Both the position numbers and the translations under genes were made by a program. Of a stretch of DNA of 64,000 nucleotides, positions 9,427 through 18,700 are shown one piece after another; positions within the stretch are counted from its first letter, which is position 1; the number at the start of each line of letters is the position of its first letter. The notes beneath the pieces are model-generated. The model did no database searches and was not told the DNA's origin. It worked only from the letters and a program-made list of their open reading frames with translations. Source of the DNA: an uncultured Gammaproteobacteria bacterium (lineage in GTDB: Bacteria; Pseudomonadota; Gammaproteobacteria; HK1). The stretch is from assembly GCA_958295835.1 (NCBI GenBank), contig OY282378.1, positions 2,939,694-3,003,693 of the forward strand, read 5' to 3'.

Positions 9427-10755
9427 ATGGACAACAGTGAAACGATGCCTCGATGGCTCCTTGCGCACCGCGGTTTCAGCACCGGGATGTTGCTGGCCTT
9501 TCCGGCGCTTCTTCCATTCAGTGGTCTGTACAACATCCCGCTGCTGGTGCTTTGCGGGCTCGGACTCTGGTGTCTGATGTCGAGACCGCATGAGGTGCTG
9601 CGCGACGAGGGATTGCGGCTCCTGCTCGTGCTGTTTCTGTGCATCTGGCTGCCGATGGCAATCGCTGCCGTCGATGCGGTCGATCCCGTGCAATCCTGGC
9701 GCAAGGTCGTGAGTTTCCCGGTGTTTTTCTTCGCTGGCGTGTACATGGTGAGGGTGTTGCGGTGCAGGACGGACCTGCGGCGACTGCTTGTCGGGGTGTG
9801 GGGCATCTGCACATTGTGGAGCATCGATGCCTTGTGGCAGTTCATACACGGATTCGACCTGCTCGGGTTTCCTTTGCGGGGCGGGCGGGCGTCCGGTGTT
9901 TTTTTTCCCGATCTCAAGCTGGGCGTCGTGCTGTCGATGATGGCGCTACTGGTCCTGGAAGGGATGCGCAAACTTTCGGAACGGAGCGCATGGGCAGTGT
10001 TGGCGCTGATACCGTTCTTCGCGGCGATCGTCCTGTCCGGAAGCCGGTCGTCCTGGGTCGTGCTCTTCGTCGTACTGGGCGTCTATGGCTGGTACCTGTT
10101 TCGATGGGTCGAGAAGCCCAAGGCGCGTGGCCGGGCAGTCTTGCGCGTGGCGGCGGCCGGAGTGCTCGTATGCGGCGTACTCGCGTACACTGCTCCACAG
10201 GCGGTCAGCCAGATGCATGAATTGGTCGCCAAGCGCGCGGGGTCGGTTGTCCATCTCCTGAACGGCGATACGGATGAGGTCGATGTCGCGATCAAGGCGC
10301 GGCTCTCGGCCTGGGAGGCCGCGCACCGGATTTTTCTTGATCACTGGTTCAACGGCGTGGGTCCCCGCGGATTCAGGAAGGTTCACGCCGACTACGCGTC
10401 GGCGTCCGATCCCTACGTATCGATTGGCAGACACCTCCACTTCCCGCACCTGCAGATACTCGAAATCGCGGCCGAGACCGGTATCGTCGGCCTGCTCGGT
10501 TACCTCATTGCGCTGACGGTGCTCATGCGCAAGCTTCTCGGCATGGACCGGGTGCAGCTCGCGCGCGGATTTCCCTATTGGCTGGCGATCGTTGTCACAA
10601 TGTTTCCATTCGCTACGTATTTGGCATTCTACTCGCACTTCATGGCAGCGCTCACCTGGTGGACGATCGCAGTCTCGACCGCCGGTCTTGGCGCGGTCAT
10701 GCGGTTTGGCGGAGGCGGCGACGAATCTCTGCAGCAATGTGCGGGGTATCGTTGA
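9427..10755 (+). CDS. O-antigen ligase/polymerase family membrane protein (Wzy_C)
   Basis: A 442-residue protein with about ten or more hydrophobic helices, a long periplasmic loop around residues 270-340 and the Wzy_C signature (HFPHLQILEIAAETGIVGLLGY) at the end of that loop. This is the architecture of WaaL O-antigen ligases and Wzy polymerases, which sequence alone does not separate. The protein would join glycan chains on the periplasmic side. It lies 18 bp after the fucosyltransferase, so the two are likely co-transcribed. Its last 59 bp overlap the converging ELM1-family gene. Confidence 0.87.
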   Translation: MDNSETMPRWLLAHRGFSTGMLLAFPALLPFSGLYNIPLLVLCGLGLWCLMSRPHEVLRDEGLRLLLVLFLCIWLPMAIAAVDAVDPVQSWRKVVSFPVFFFAGVYMVRVLRCRTDLRRLLVGVWGICTLWSIDALWQFIHGFDLLGFPLRGGRASGVFFPDLKLGVVLSMMALLVLEGMRKLSERSAWAVLALIPFFAAIVLSGSRSSWVVLFVVLGVYGWYLFRWVEKPKARGRAVLRVAAAGVLVCGVLAYTAPQAVSQMHELVAKRAGSVVHLLNGDTDEVDVAIKARLSAWEAAHRIFLDHWFNGVGPRGFRKVHADYASASDPYVSIGRHLHFPHLQILEIAAETGIVGLLGYLIALTVLMRKLLGMDRVQLARGFPYWLAIVVTMFPFATYLAFYSHFMAALTWWTIAVSTAGLGAVMRFGGGGDESLQQCAGYR

Positions 10756-11626
10756 CCGGCTCGTAGCGCCAGGATGCAAGCGATCCGTCGAACGGGCGAG
10801 TAACGCCCTCTTCCCGCAACAAGGCATGGAAGGTATCGAAACGGGCGCTACCTCCGTCCATCGCGGCAACGTAGACCGGTTTTCCGGTCGAGGCCGCTTC
10901 GGACACCATCGACACCGAGTCTTCGGTGACGACGATATGTTCAGCGAGCGCGAGCATGCCCAGATACGGATTCTCGCCGGCCCCGTCCCAGATCCAGGCC
11001 CGCGGCAGCCGTCGTTTGAGCAGAGTGACAATCTCCATGCCTGTGCGTCTTGACGGAGTGACTACGATGGAGCCGTCGATTCCTGCGAGGCCGTCGGCCA
11101 GCGTCTGCGCACGGCTCGGCGTAAAACGGTGCGCGCGGCTGTTGCCGCCAAGGAGAACCGCAACCACCGGGCGCCCCAACCGGTCGCGCCAGACGGTCGC
11201 CGCGGCTTCGAGCTTCGCCGGGGTAATGCGGTGCAGCGCGCCGCGGGTCGAAAGGACGTTTTCGCCACTCATGCCATCGTGGCGCGGAGGCGCAACGATG
11301 TCGAAAAGACGCGCCGGCACCCGTGGATTCTGGATATGGACCGTGAACGCGCGTCCGCGGCTGGCCTTGCGGATGGCGATGGAGACCGCGACGCTGCGCC
11401 GTCCGCAGGTGATGAGCAGGTCCGGCCAATCCGGCGCCAACGGCTCTCGCAGGCCGGAGAGAACCGATGGGCAGAGATGGCCTGGCAGAAATGACCAAGG
11501 TGCTCGCAAGCGGATCGTCTTGACTTCGAATGGCCAGCCAACGGCCTCGGCGAGTCCCACGGCCTGACTCACAACACCTGCCTCGCCACTGGTCAAAGCC
11601 CAGGTGCGCTTGTCGAAGGAGTTCAT
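10697..11626 (-). CDS. ELM1/GtrOC1 family putative glycosyltransferase (DUF1022)
   Basis: The 309-residue protein belongs to the mitochondrial fission ELM1 family, which is also widespread in bacteria beside LPS genes. The N-terminal WALTSGEAGVVSQAVGLAEA, the central VAVLLGGNSRAH and the late TEDSVSMVSEAASTGKPVYV are the family marks. The fold is expected to be GT-B like, but the reaction is not established. No membrane segment is apparent. It converges on the O-antigen ligase gene with a 59-bp overlap, a strong sign that both stop regions are compact rather than regulated by a shared terminator. Confidence 0.85.
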   Translation of the reverse strand: MNSFDKRTWALTSGEAGVVSQAVGLAEAVGWPFEVKTIRLRAPWSFLPGHLCPSVLSGLREPLAPDWPDLLITCGRRSVAVSIAIRKASRGRAFTVHIQNPRVPARLFDIVAPPRHDGMSGENVLSTRGALHRITPAKLEAAATVWRDRLGRPVVAVLLGGNSRAHRFTPSRAQTLADGLAGIDGSIVVTPSRRTGMEIVTLLKRRLPRAWIWDGAGENPYLGMLALAEHIVVTEDSVSMVSEAASTGKPVYVAAMDGGSARFDTFHALLREEGVTRPFDGSLASWRYEPVNDTPHIAAEIRRRLRQTA

Positions 11627-11796
11627 CGGGACTGTCGGGTTCGTGTCGGCGATGCCGAGTGTCTGGCGTATTTGCCGATCAGCGGGAATTGCCCGCGGTG
11701 ACCCGGTATTCTCGCGAAGTTCCGGCGAGGTCGTCCACGCCGCAGGCGACCGGCAGCGACCCTCGCACCGGGCTTCGAACAGGCGATCACACCCGG

Positions 11797-12558
11797 ATGT
11801 TCCGTTTCCTGCACCCGAAGCGCTCCGCCGTCACCGACGCCGCGTGGCAGGCGGTGCGGGAATCGTTGCCGATCGTGGCCACCCTTGCCGAATCCGACGC
11901 GGGGAAGCTGCGGGCGCTCACGGATACGTTCCTGCGCACGAAATCGCTCGAAGGAGCAGGGGGCTTCGATCTGGACGAGGGCTCGCGCGTAGTCGTGGCC
12001 GCACAGGCATGCATCCCCGTTCTCGCGCTCGGCATGGAGGCGTACACCGGCTGGCGCTCGATCATCGTCTATCCGGGCGGGTTCGTATCGCGCGGCACGT
12101 CGGTCGACGAGACCGGAGTCGAGCATGAGTGGGAGGAAGAGCGTAGCGGTGAGTCCTGGTTCCGCGGACCGGTCGTCCTCTCATGGGAGGACGTCGCCGC
12201 GTCGGGTCGATTGGAGGGTTACAACGTCGTCATTCACGAGATGGCGCACAAGCTCGACATGCTGAACGGCGACGCGAACGGGTTTCCGCCGTTGCACGCG
12301 GAGATGGACGGAGCGGCGTGGTACCGGGTGTTCAGCGATGCATTCGAGGACCTGGGCGCGCGGGTCGATGCCGGCGAGGAGACGGCGATCGACGAATACG
12401 CAGCGGAGGGGCCGGACGAGTTCTTCGCGGTGACCAGCGAGTACTTCTTCGAGCTGCCCGAAGTGCTCGACGAGTGCTATCCGCAGGTCTACGCCGAGCT
12501 GCGGGCCTTCTATCGGCAGGACCCGCTCGGCCGCATCGTGGCGGCGGGCGGCCGATGA
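11797..12558 (+). CDS. mtfA: Zinc-dependent peptidase, MtfA family
   Basis: A 253-residue cytosolic metallopeptidase homologue of E. coli MtfA, which binds the Mlc repressor and so touches glucose PTS control. The zinc motif HEMAHKLD (HExxH) lies near residue 148 and the third ligand region is likely the downstream EFFAVTSEYFFE stretch. Other family marks are WRSIIVYPGGF and SGESWFRGPVVLSW. ATG 11797 is chosen because the family N-terminus MFRFLHPKR starts there; the frame extends 89 codons upstream without similarity. The 170 bp before it are shared with the divergent ELM1 gene and show no clear promoter. Confidence 0.9.
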   Translation: MFRFLHPKRSAVTDAAWQAVRESLPIVATLAESDAGKLRALTDTFLRTKSLEGAGGFDLDEGSRVVVAAQACIPVLALGMEAYTGWRSIIVYPGGFVSRGTSVDETGVEHEWEEERSGESWFRGPVVLSWEDVAASGRLEGYNVVIHEMAHKLDMLNGDANGFPPLHAEMDGAAWYRVFSDAFEDLGARVDAGEETAIDEYAAEGPDEFFAVTSEYFFELPEVLDECYPQVYAELRAFYRQDPLGRIVAAGGR

Positions 12559-12641
12559 CCGAAACGACCGCTCCTGGTCGAAGCGCTTGAACGTATGCTC
12601 TTCGGTACCCATCCGAGCCACCTGGAAGCCGTCCGTTCCGC

Positions 12642-13529
12642 TCAGCCGAACCGTCCGGTGATGTAGTCCTCGGTGAGCTTGTGGCGGGGATTGGTGAAGA
12701 TCTGGTTCGTCTCCCCGACCTCGATGAGCCGGCCGAGATGGAAGTACGCGGTGCGTTGCGAGACACGGGCCGCCTGTTGCATCGAGTGGGTCACGACCAC
12801 GATGGTGTAGTTCTCCCGCAGCTCGTCGATGAGCTCCTCGATGCGCGCCGTCGCGATGGGGTCGAGGGCGGAGCAGGGTTCGTCCATCAGGATCACCTCG
12901 GGGCTGACCGCGATGGTCCGCGCGATGCACAGGCGCTGTTGCTGGCCGCCGGACAACTCGGTGCCGGGCTGCTCGAGCCGGTCCTTGACCTCGCTCCACA
13001 AGCCCGCCTTCTCCAGGCTGCGCTGGACGATCGCGTCGGTCTCGCGCCTGCCCTCGACCAGTCCGTGAATCCTCGCTCCGTACGCGACGTTGTCGTAGAT
13101 CGACTTCGGAAACGGATTGGGTTTCTGGAACACCATGCCGACACGAGCGCGAAGCTGCACGACGTCGAGGCGAGGATCGTGGATGTCCTCACCATCCAGC
13201 CTGATGCTGCCCGAGACCCGACAGATGTCGACGGTGTCGTTCATCCGGTTGAGACAGCGCAGGAAGGTGGACTTGCCACAGCCCGAGGGGCCGATCATCG
13301 CCAGAACCTCGTTCTTGCCGATGTCCAGGTTGACGTGCTCGATCCCCATCTTCCCGCCGTACACGACACCGACGTTTCGCGAGGTCATGCGCGGATTGTC
13401 GACGGTGACCTCGCCGACCGTCTCGATGTCTCCGGGCACCGGCTCCACCGGCACCGGCGACACCGACGGCTCGGTCATCGGCAGCGGGGGCTGCTTCAAG
13501 GCTGGCATCTGCGCAACGGCCACACTCAT
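12642..13529 (-). CDS. pstB: Phosphate ABC transporter ATP-binding protein PstB
   Basis: This is the ATPase of the high-affinity phosphate importer PstSCAB. The 295 residues include Walker [11 protein letters not shown]-loop, the ABC signature [10 protein letters not shown], Walker [14 protein letters not shown] and the switch His in [14 protein letters not shown]. The first 50 residues form a Pro/Val-rich extension longer than in E. coli. Start ATG 13529 has GGAG just upstream. The gene is last of the pstS-pstC-pstA-pstB run on this strand, with no phoU following. The FGYxxGD-like tail common to PstB is present as DYITGRFG. Confidence 0.96.
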   Translation of the reverse strand: MSVAVAQMPALKQPPLPMTEPSVSPVPVEPVPGDIETVGEVTVDNPRMTSRNVGVVYGGKMGIEHVNLDIGKNEVLAMIGPSGCGKSTFLRCLNRMNDTVDICRVSGSIRLDGEDIHDPRLDVVQLRARVGMVFQKPNPFPKSIYDNVAYGARIHGLVEGRRETDAIVQRSLEKAGLWSEVKDRLEQPGTELSGGQQQRLCIARTIAVSPEVILMDEPCSALDPIATARIEELIDELRENYTIVVVTHSMQQAARVSQRTAYFHLGRLIEVGETNQIFTNPRHKLTEDYITGRFG

Positions 13530-13586
13530 CTCCGGCTCCTCGAGTCTCTTGCCCGTCCGGTTCCACACGCCCGGGCCGCTTTCCGG

Positions 13587-14873
13587 CTACCAGCGGCGTT
13601 CGAATCGCCGGCGCAGCATGACCGCGAGGGCGTTCATCGTGATGAGGAATGCGAGCAACACCATAATCGCGGCGGAGGTGCGCTCGACGAACGCGCGCTC
13701 CGGGCTGTCCGCCCACAGGAAGATCTGGACCGGCAGCACCGTCGATGGGTCGAGCGGCCCGCCGGGGACATCCACGATGAATGCGACCATGCCGATCATC
13801 AGCAGCGGCGCGGTCTCGCCGAGCGCCTGGGCCATGCCGATGATCGTCCCGGTGAGCATGCCCGGCATCGCGAGCGGCAGGACGTGGTGAGCGATCGTCT
13901 GCATTTTCGACGCGCCCATCCCCAGCGCCGCTTCGCGAATCGACGGCGGGACGGATTTCAGGGCGGCGCGGCTCGCGATGATGATGGTGGGCAGGGTCAT
14001 CAGGGTCAGGACGAGTCCGCCGACCAGGGGCGCGGAGCGCGGCAGGCCGAAGAAGTTGATGAACACGGCGAGACCGAGCAGTCCGAATATGATGGAGGGC
14101 ACCGCGGCGAGGTTGTTGATGTTCACCTCGATAAGGTCCGTCATCCGGTTGGTCGGCGCGAACTCTTCGAGGTAGACGGCGGCTGCGACACCGATGGGGA
14201 ACGACAGCACCAGGGTCACGAGCAGGGTGTAGAACGAGCCGACCGCGGCGCCCCGGATTCCCGCGAGCTCCGGCTCGCGCGAGTCGCCGGCGGTGAAGAA
14301 CGTGGTGTTGAACCGCTTCTCGATGCGGCCCGTCTCTTCGAGCGATGCAACCCACGCGATCTGGTCGTCCTCGACACGTCTCTCCGATTCGGGTGCGTGA
14401 CGATCGATATGGCCCTTGACGAGCATGTCGACGTCATCGTCGGCCGGCACCCGGATGCGCCGGGTCTGGCCGATCAGTCCGGGATCGGCAAGCACGCGCT
14501 CGCGGAGCATGAAGCTCGCACCCGAGCTCACGATACCGTACAGAGCGCGCCTGGCCTTGCGTCCCTTCACGTCCGGGAACATGTCCCGCATCGTCTTCTT
14601 GACCAGGCCCGGATAGTTCGCGGCCGACAACGCGGTAGCGTCGCGAGCGTCTGCGATGCCGAGCACCTCCGGATCGAAGGTGACGTCGAGCTCGATGTAC
14701 GTCTGCTGGAACGCGGTGTACCCATTGCCCACGATGCCCACGAACAAGGCCGCGAGGGTGGCGAACGCCAGCGTGATCGCGATGATTCCGTACGCCCGGA
14801 AACGGCGCTCCGCGGCACGCCGTCGGGCGAGCCGCCGCGCCATCGCATCGCTGGTGTGAACGCTCGTGTTCAT
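13587..14873 (-). CDS. pstA: Phosphate ABC transporter permease PstA
   Basis: A 428-residue inner-membrane permease half. An N-terminal membrane helix (ITLAFATLAALFVGIVGNGY) is followed by a long soluble DUF3333-type insert of about 180 residues. The BPD_transp_1 core then has the EAA loop REAALGMGASKMQTIAHHVLPLA, which contacts PstB. The insert makes it longer than the E. coli protein (about 296) but typical of the PstA subfamily in many proteobacteria. It sits between pstC and pstB with 28 and 57 bp gaps, consistent with one transcript. Confidence 0.94.
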   Translation of the reverse strand: MNTSVHTSDAMARRLARRRAAERRFRAYGIIAITLAFATLAALFVGIVGNGYTAFQQTYIELDVTFDPEVLGIADARDATALSAANYPGLVKKTMRDMFPDVKGRKARRALYGIVSSGASFMLRERVLADPGLIGQTRRIRVPADDDVDMLVKGHIDRHAPESERRVEDDQIAWVASLEETGRIEKRFNTTFFTAGDSREPELAGIRGAAVGSFYTLLVTLVLSFPIGVAAAVYLEEFAPTNRMTDLIEVNINNLAAVPSIIFGLLGLAVFINFFGLPRSAPLVGGLVLTLMTLPTIIIASRAALKSVPPSIREAALGMGASKMQTIAHHVLPLAMPGMLTGTIIGMAQALGETAPLLMIGMVAFIVDVPGGPLDPSTVLPVQIFLWADSPERAFVERTSAAIMVLLAFLITMNALAVMLRRRFERRW

Positions 14874-14901
14874 CGCCCGGGTCGGGGATGGTCGCGGTGC
14901 G

Positions 14902-16290
14902 TCACTCGTACTGCTCGCGGTACTTGCGCACCACTTGCAACGCGATGACGTTGAGGCCGAGGGTGACCGCGAAGAGGACGAGGCCGAGGGCGAACGCGGC
15001 CAGCGTCTTGGGGCTGTCGAATTCCTGATCGCCCACGAGCAGGGTGACGATCTGCACGGTCACCGTGGTCACCGCCTGGAGGGGGTTCGCGGTCAGGTTC
15101 GCGGCGAGGCCGGCCGCCATGACCACGATCATCGTCTCGCCGATGGCGCGTGACACCGCCAACAGCATTCCCCCCACGATGCCGGGCAGGGCGGCCGGCA
15201 GGACCACCTGCCGGATGGTCTCCGATCGAGTCGCCCCGAGCCCGTACGAGCCGTCTCGCAACGCTTGGGGGACGGCATTGATGACGTCGTCGGACAGCGA
15301 CGAGACGAAGGGGATGATCATCACTCCCATGACGAGCCCGGCCGCCAGCGCGCTCTCGCTCGCGACGTCCAGCCCGACGAGTGCTCCGCCGTCCCTGATC
15401 AGCGGGGCGACCATGAGTGCGGCGAAGAAGCCGTATACGACGGTCGGCACTCCGGCGAGAACTTCCAGGATCGGCTTCGCGACCGAACGGAATGCCGGTG
15501 TCGCATACTCGGCCAGATAGATGGCCGCGAACAGGCCGATCGGCGCTGCGACCATCATCGCGATGAACGAGATGAGCAGGGTGCCGGCGAACAGCGGGAT
15601 CGCGCCGAAGGCGCCGGAAGATCCCACCTGATCCTCCCGGATCGCCACCTGCGGACTCCAGTCGAGACCGAACAGGAAGTCCGTGATCCCGACGTGGCCG
15701 AAGAAGAGAATCGCCTCGAACAGCACCGAGAGCACGATGCCGAGGGTGGTGAAGACCGCGACGGTCGAGCTTGCGATCAGCAGGATTCGGACGATCTGCT
15801 CGACCTGGTTCCGTGCCCGCAGGGCTGGCGATATCCGGCGCCAGGCCGCGCCCATCCCTGCAATCGCGACCGCGAGCACGACGACCGCCGACGCGGCGGC
15901 GCTCGTACGCCGCAGATCGAGGTAATGGTCGGCCGCCGCGCGCATCTCCGGAACCACCTCCCCGGAAACGATGTTTCCTTCCGCGAGGTTCCGGATGTCG
16001 TTGACGACGAGGTTCAGACGCTCCGGCGCCAGCGCACGGGTCTCCTCGGGCAGACCGGATACGACGAGGCTTTCGACGATCTGCGATTCGAACGACAGCC
16101 ACAGCCCGAACACGATGACCGCCGGAAGTGCGCACCACAACGCGGTGAGGCTTCCGTAGTAGCTCGGTAGAGAGTGCAGATTCTTCGTGCCGCCGATGGA
16201 GGTGGAGACGGCGAAGGCGCGGCGGCGGCCGAGATGGAACGCCAGCGCCGCAAGCACGAGAAGTCCGATGATGAGTGCGGAGCCGGGCAT
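14902..16290 (-). CDS. pstC: Phosphate ABC transporter permease PstC
   Basis: The 462-residue partner permease has two N-terminal helices separated by a soluble segment, then a periplasmic insert. The permease core carries the EAA-type loop RDGSYGLGATRSETIRQVVLPA and the PstC mark GVPTVVYGFFAAL. ATG 16290 begins with a hydrophobic signal-anchor helix. The gene follows pstS after a 188-bp gap that holds a long stem-loop. The length matches the extended PstC type that accompanies DUF3333-type PstA. Confidence 0.94.
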   Translation of the reverse strand: MPGSALIIGLLVLAALAFHLGRRRAFAVSTSIGGTKNLHSLPSYYGSLTALWCALPAVIVFGLWLSFESQIVESLVVSGLPEETRALAPERLNLVVNDIRNLAEGNIVSGEVVPEMRAAADHYLDLRRTSAAASAVVVLAVAIAGMGAAWRRISPALRARNQVEQIVRILLIASSTVAVFTTLGIVLSVLFEAILFFGHVGITDFLFGLDWSPQVAIREDQVGSSGAFGAIPLFAGTLLISFIAMMVAAPIGLFAAIYLAEYATPAFRSVAKPILEVLAGVPTVVYGFFAALMVAPLIRDGGALVGLDVASESALAAGLVMGVMIIPFVSSLSDDVINAVPQALRDGSYGLGATRSETIRQVVLPAALPGIVGGMLLAVSRAIGETMIVVMAAGLAANLTANPLQAVTTVTVQIVTLLVGDQEFDSPKTLAAFALGLVLFAVTLGLNVIALQVVRKYREQYE

Positions 16291-16379
16291 GGTCTCAGGC
16301 GTCGGGCGGGTGTCTCTCGGTCACGGGTCCGGTGAGCTGCCATGACCCGGGTGTAGCTGTTCGGCTGGGTGCTGCAACT

Positions 16380-16417
16380 TCGTCGCTGGCCGCGGCCGCA
16401 GTCGCGGCCGGCGACGA
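16380..16417 (-). terminator. Stem-loop between pstS and pstC
   Basis: A near-perfect inverted repeat with 15-bp arms (TCGTCGCTGGCCGCG and its mirror with one G-T type mismatch) surrounds an 8-nt loop. It lies 62 bp behind the pstS stop and has no U-run on the operon strand. The expected role is a 3' end stabiliser or partial terminator that gives more pstS than pstCAB transcript, as is common for binding-protein genes. Confidence 0.55.
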
Positions 16418-16478
16418 ATTCCCTGCCGCGGGCGAATCCCGGATGCTGCCCGTGGCCGTTTCCCTCGGGAGCGAGATT

Positions 16479-17510
16479 TCAGAGGCGCAGATTCGCCAGG
16501 TTCTTCACGTCGACGGCGAACATCGTCCGCTCGTCATCCGGCATCGGGATCATGCCCTTGTCGGCGAGGTAGCCATCGGGGCCCCATGCCTTGTCGCTCG
16601 TGAACTCGTCCAGATACTCCTTCACGCCTGGAATCGTTCCGATGTGCGCCTTCTTCACGTAGAAATACAGGGGGCGGGAGACCGGATAGGACTGGTCGGC
16701 GATGTTCTCGAACGTCGGCTCGACGCCGTCGACCCTGGCTCCCCGGATCCTGTCGGAGTTCTGGTCGAGGAAGCTGTAGCCGAATACCCCGAACGCGGCG
16801 GGGTTGGCATCGAGCTTCCGCACGATCAGGTTGTCGTTCTCGCCCGCTTCGACGTATCCGCCGTCCTCGCGTACCGTGTGGCAAATCGCCTTGTACTTCT
16901 TCTTGTCCTTCTTCTTCATCGCCTTGAGCCAGCCGACCTTCTTGCAGCCGCCTTCGAGGGCGAGCTCGACGAAGGCGTCGCGCGTGCCGGAGGTGGGCGG
17001 CGGCCCCAGGACCTCGATCCTGGTCCCGGGCAGCGACGCATCGACATCGCTCCACTTCATGTACGGATTGGGGACCAGCGTCTCGCTGCCATCCGGGTCC
17101 GGCACCTCCTTTGCCAGCACGAGGAAGATCTGCTCGCGGGAGATGGTGACGGGCCGGGCCTTGCGGGAGTGCGCGAACACGATGCCGTCGTAGCCGATCT
17201 TGACCTCGACGATGTCCTGCACGCCGTTGCTCGCGCACCTCCTGACCTCGCTCTTCTTGATGCGCCGCGAGGCGTTGGTGACGTCGGGGTGCTCGACGCC
17301 GACGCCGGCGCAGAACAGCTTGAGGCCGCCGCCGGAACCGGTGGATTCGATCTTGGGAGTCTTGAAGCTGGTGGTCTTGCCGAACTGCTCCGCGACCACG
17401 GTGGCGAAGGGGTAGACGGTCGAGGAGCCGACGATGCTGATGTAGTCCCGGGCCTGGACTTGGCCCGCGAAGGCCGCGGCGGCGGCCGCGAGTACGAACG
17501 TACGCTTCAT
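16479..17510 (-). CDS. pstS: Phosphate-binding periplasmic protein PstS
   Basis: This is the phosphate-capturing lipid-free binding protein of the Pst importer. A cleavable signal peptide (MKRTFVLAAAAAAFAGQVQA, cut probably after the last Ala) leads a mature protein. The mature part opens with YISIVGSSTVYPFA, the phosphate-binding start of PstS, and has STGSGGGLKLFC and a later GTRDAF that supplies further ligands. The total is 343 residues, the usual size. ATG 17510 is fixed by the signal peptide; the frame runs on upstream into the promoter. A Pho box lies about 100 bp upstream, so PhoB activation under phosphate limitation is expected. Confidence 0.95.
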   Translation of the reverse strand: MKRTFVLAAAAAAFAGQVQARDYISIVGSSTVYPFATVVAEQFGKTTSFKTPKIESTGSGGGLKLFCAGVGVEHPDVTNASRRIKKSEVRRCASNGVQDIVEVKIGYDGIVFAHSRKARPVTISREQIFLVLAKEVPDPDGSETLVPNPYMKWSDVDASLPGTRIEVLGPPPTSGTRDAFVELALEGGCKKVGWLKAMKKKDKKKYKAICHTVREDGGYVEAGENDNLIVRKLDANPAAFGVFGYSFLDQNSDRIRGARVDGVEPTFENIADQSYPVSRPLYFYVKKAHIGTIPGVKEYLDEFTSDKAWGPDGYLADKGMIPMPDDERTMFAVDVKNLANLRL

Positions 17511-17609
17511 GTGTGCACTCTCCGAGTCAGGGATCAGGAGGCTTTCGTGGCCGAAACCCCGAGGCGGTGGGCAAACCGATGCCGCCGGTCCGCCCATGCC
17601 TCGCCACGC

Positions 17610-17665
17610 CTTATATCGGGAGAACATGACGACGATCGGTCATGGATGTGACAGGACGGTAACAG
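17610..17665 (-). promoter_or_regulatory. Tandem Pho box and -10 of the pst operon
   Basis: Read on the minus strand, CTGTTAC (17665-17659), CTGTCAC (17654-17648), CATGACC (17643-17637) and TCGTCAT (17632-17626) repeat at exactly 11-bp steps. This is the PhoB half-site spacing; the first, second and fourth units fit CTGTCAT well and the third poorly. Ten bases after the last unit lies TATAAG (17615-17610), a good -10. The layout predicts PhoB-dependent transcription with a leader of about 100 nt before pstS. Confidence 0.8.
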
Positions 17666-17711
17666 GCACGTGCGCCGGCGCGGGAACGGACACGGACATC
17701 GAGGTTTCGAG

Positions 17712-17963
17712 ATGAGCGAACCGATTCGATTCACCCTCGACGGCAGCGAGGTCGAGGCGCACGGGGGCGAGACGATCTGGCAGGTGGCGCATCGCCTCGG
17801 CGTCGACATCCGACCTGCTCAGGGCGGTCACGTCGCTCAAGCGCGCCGGCACCGTCGGATCGTGGCCGGTGACGATGATGGCCGGCGGTGCGGTGGTGTC
17901 GGGTCGGGTGTGGTCGCCGGAGACCGGCGTGCCGAATCCACATGGGTAATGGACTGCGCTTGA
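17712..17963 (+). pseudogene. Broken copy of the fdhA 5' end
   Basis: The first 30 or so codons repeat the start of fdhA at 19074 almost base for base, including about 30 bp of leader in front of the ATG. The match stops after the codons for HRLG. The frame then continues for about 50 codons of unrelated sequence with no recognisable domain. It is therefore a truncated 5' duplicate, not a working [2Fe-2S] protein, since the Cys cluster ligands lie beyond the break. The VapBC-like pair and then intact fdhA follow, suggesting that an insertion or recombination separated the two copies. Confidence 0.8.
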
Positions 17964-18023
17964 GCGCCGCATCGCATCTCCCTATGATGTGTAACCTGAT
18001 ACACACCACGGAATGCTGCGGTC

Positions 18024-18260
18024 ATGAGCCATCGCATCAACGTCATCGTCAATGACGACATCTGGTGCTTCCTGAAGAAGATTCCGCAGGGCGAGCGCAG
18101 CCGCACGATCAATTTGGCGCTGCGCGGATGGGTGGACAGGCGGCGTCGGCTGGACGCCGCCGCCGAGATGGACCGGCTCAGGAACGAGCCGATGGCACAA
18201 CCCGTCACCACCGCCGAGATCGTGCGCTGGATCAAGGAAGGCCGGGACGAGGGACACTGA
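18024..18260 (+). CDS. Antitoxin of a PIN-domain toxin pair (VapB-like)
   Basis: A 78-residue protein whose N-terminal half (HRINVIVNDDIWCFLKKIP, ERSRTINLALRGWV) looks like a ribbon-helix-helix DNA-binding segment. The C-terminal half is charged and helical (MDRLRNEP, TAEIVRWIKEGR), as expected for toxin binding. Its stop shares a base with the ATG of the PIN toxin, the translational coupling usual for such pairs. It likely represses its own promoter. The specific antitoxin family cannot be named with certainty. Confidence 0.8.
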   Translation: MSHRINVIVNDDIWCFLKKIPQGERSRTINLALRGWVDRRRRLDAAAEMDRLRNEPMAQPVTTAEIVRWIKEGRDEGH

Positions 18261-18685
18261 TGACGGCGCCTGTAGTGGTGCCGGACGCATCGGTCATCCT
18301 GAAGTGGGTTCTGCCTTCCGCGAGCGAGCCCGATGCCGAGCGGGCCATCGCGTTGCGTGACGCCATCGCCGCCGGCGAGGTCCGTGCCCTGGCGCCGGAT
18401 CTGTGGGTCTACGAGGTCGGTAACACCCTGGCGCGACGGTTCCCGGACCGTGCCGGACGCTCTCTCGACCACCTCCTGCGTTTCAGCCTGCCGAGGGCGC
18501 CTCGATCACCCGGATGGCTCGACCACGCACTCGCCCTGACGCAACGCTACGGCGTGACTTTCTACGATGCCGCATACCACGCCCACGCGATCGTGGAACG
18601 GGGCGTGTTCGTGACCGCGGACGAACGGTACGTTGAAAGGGCGAGCGAGGCGGGGGCCGTCACGCGGCTCTCCGAGTGGGGCTGA
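18260..18685 (+). CDS. PIN-domain toxin (VapC-like ribonuclease)
   Basis: The 141-residue PIN protein has the four acidic catalytic positions of VapC toxins: Asp in VVPDASVILKW near residue 9, Glu in WVYEVGNTLARR, Asp in TFYDAAYHAHA and Asp in VTADERYVERA. Such toxins cut tRNA or rRNA until bound by their antitoxin. Length and motif order are normal, so the gene looks intact. It overlaps the antitoxin by one base and sits between the truncated fdhA copy and the intact gene. Confidence 0.9.
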   Translation: MTAPVVVPDASVILKWVLPSASEPDAERAIALRDAIAAGEVRALAPDLWVYEVGNTLARRFPDRAGRSLDHLLRFSLPRAPRSPGWLDHALALTQRYGVTFYDAAYHAHAIVERGVFVTADERYVERASEAGAVTRLSEWG

Positions 18686-18700
18686 AGCCGCGCGTCCCGA

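Noticed and set aside
12681..14948. 755-codon plus-strand frame across pstB and pstA
   Set aside because: It mirrors the pst genes, which are supported by motifs and operon order.
17810..17945. A possible lactonase or other enzyme remnant next to the fdhA fragment
   Set aside because: A short minus-strand reading (VTGHDPTVPARL) is suggestive but too short for a call.
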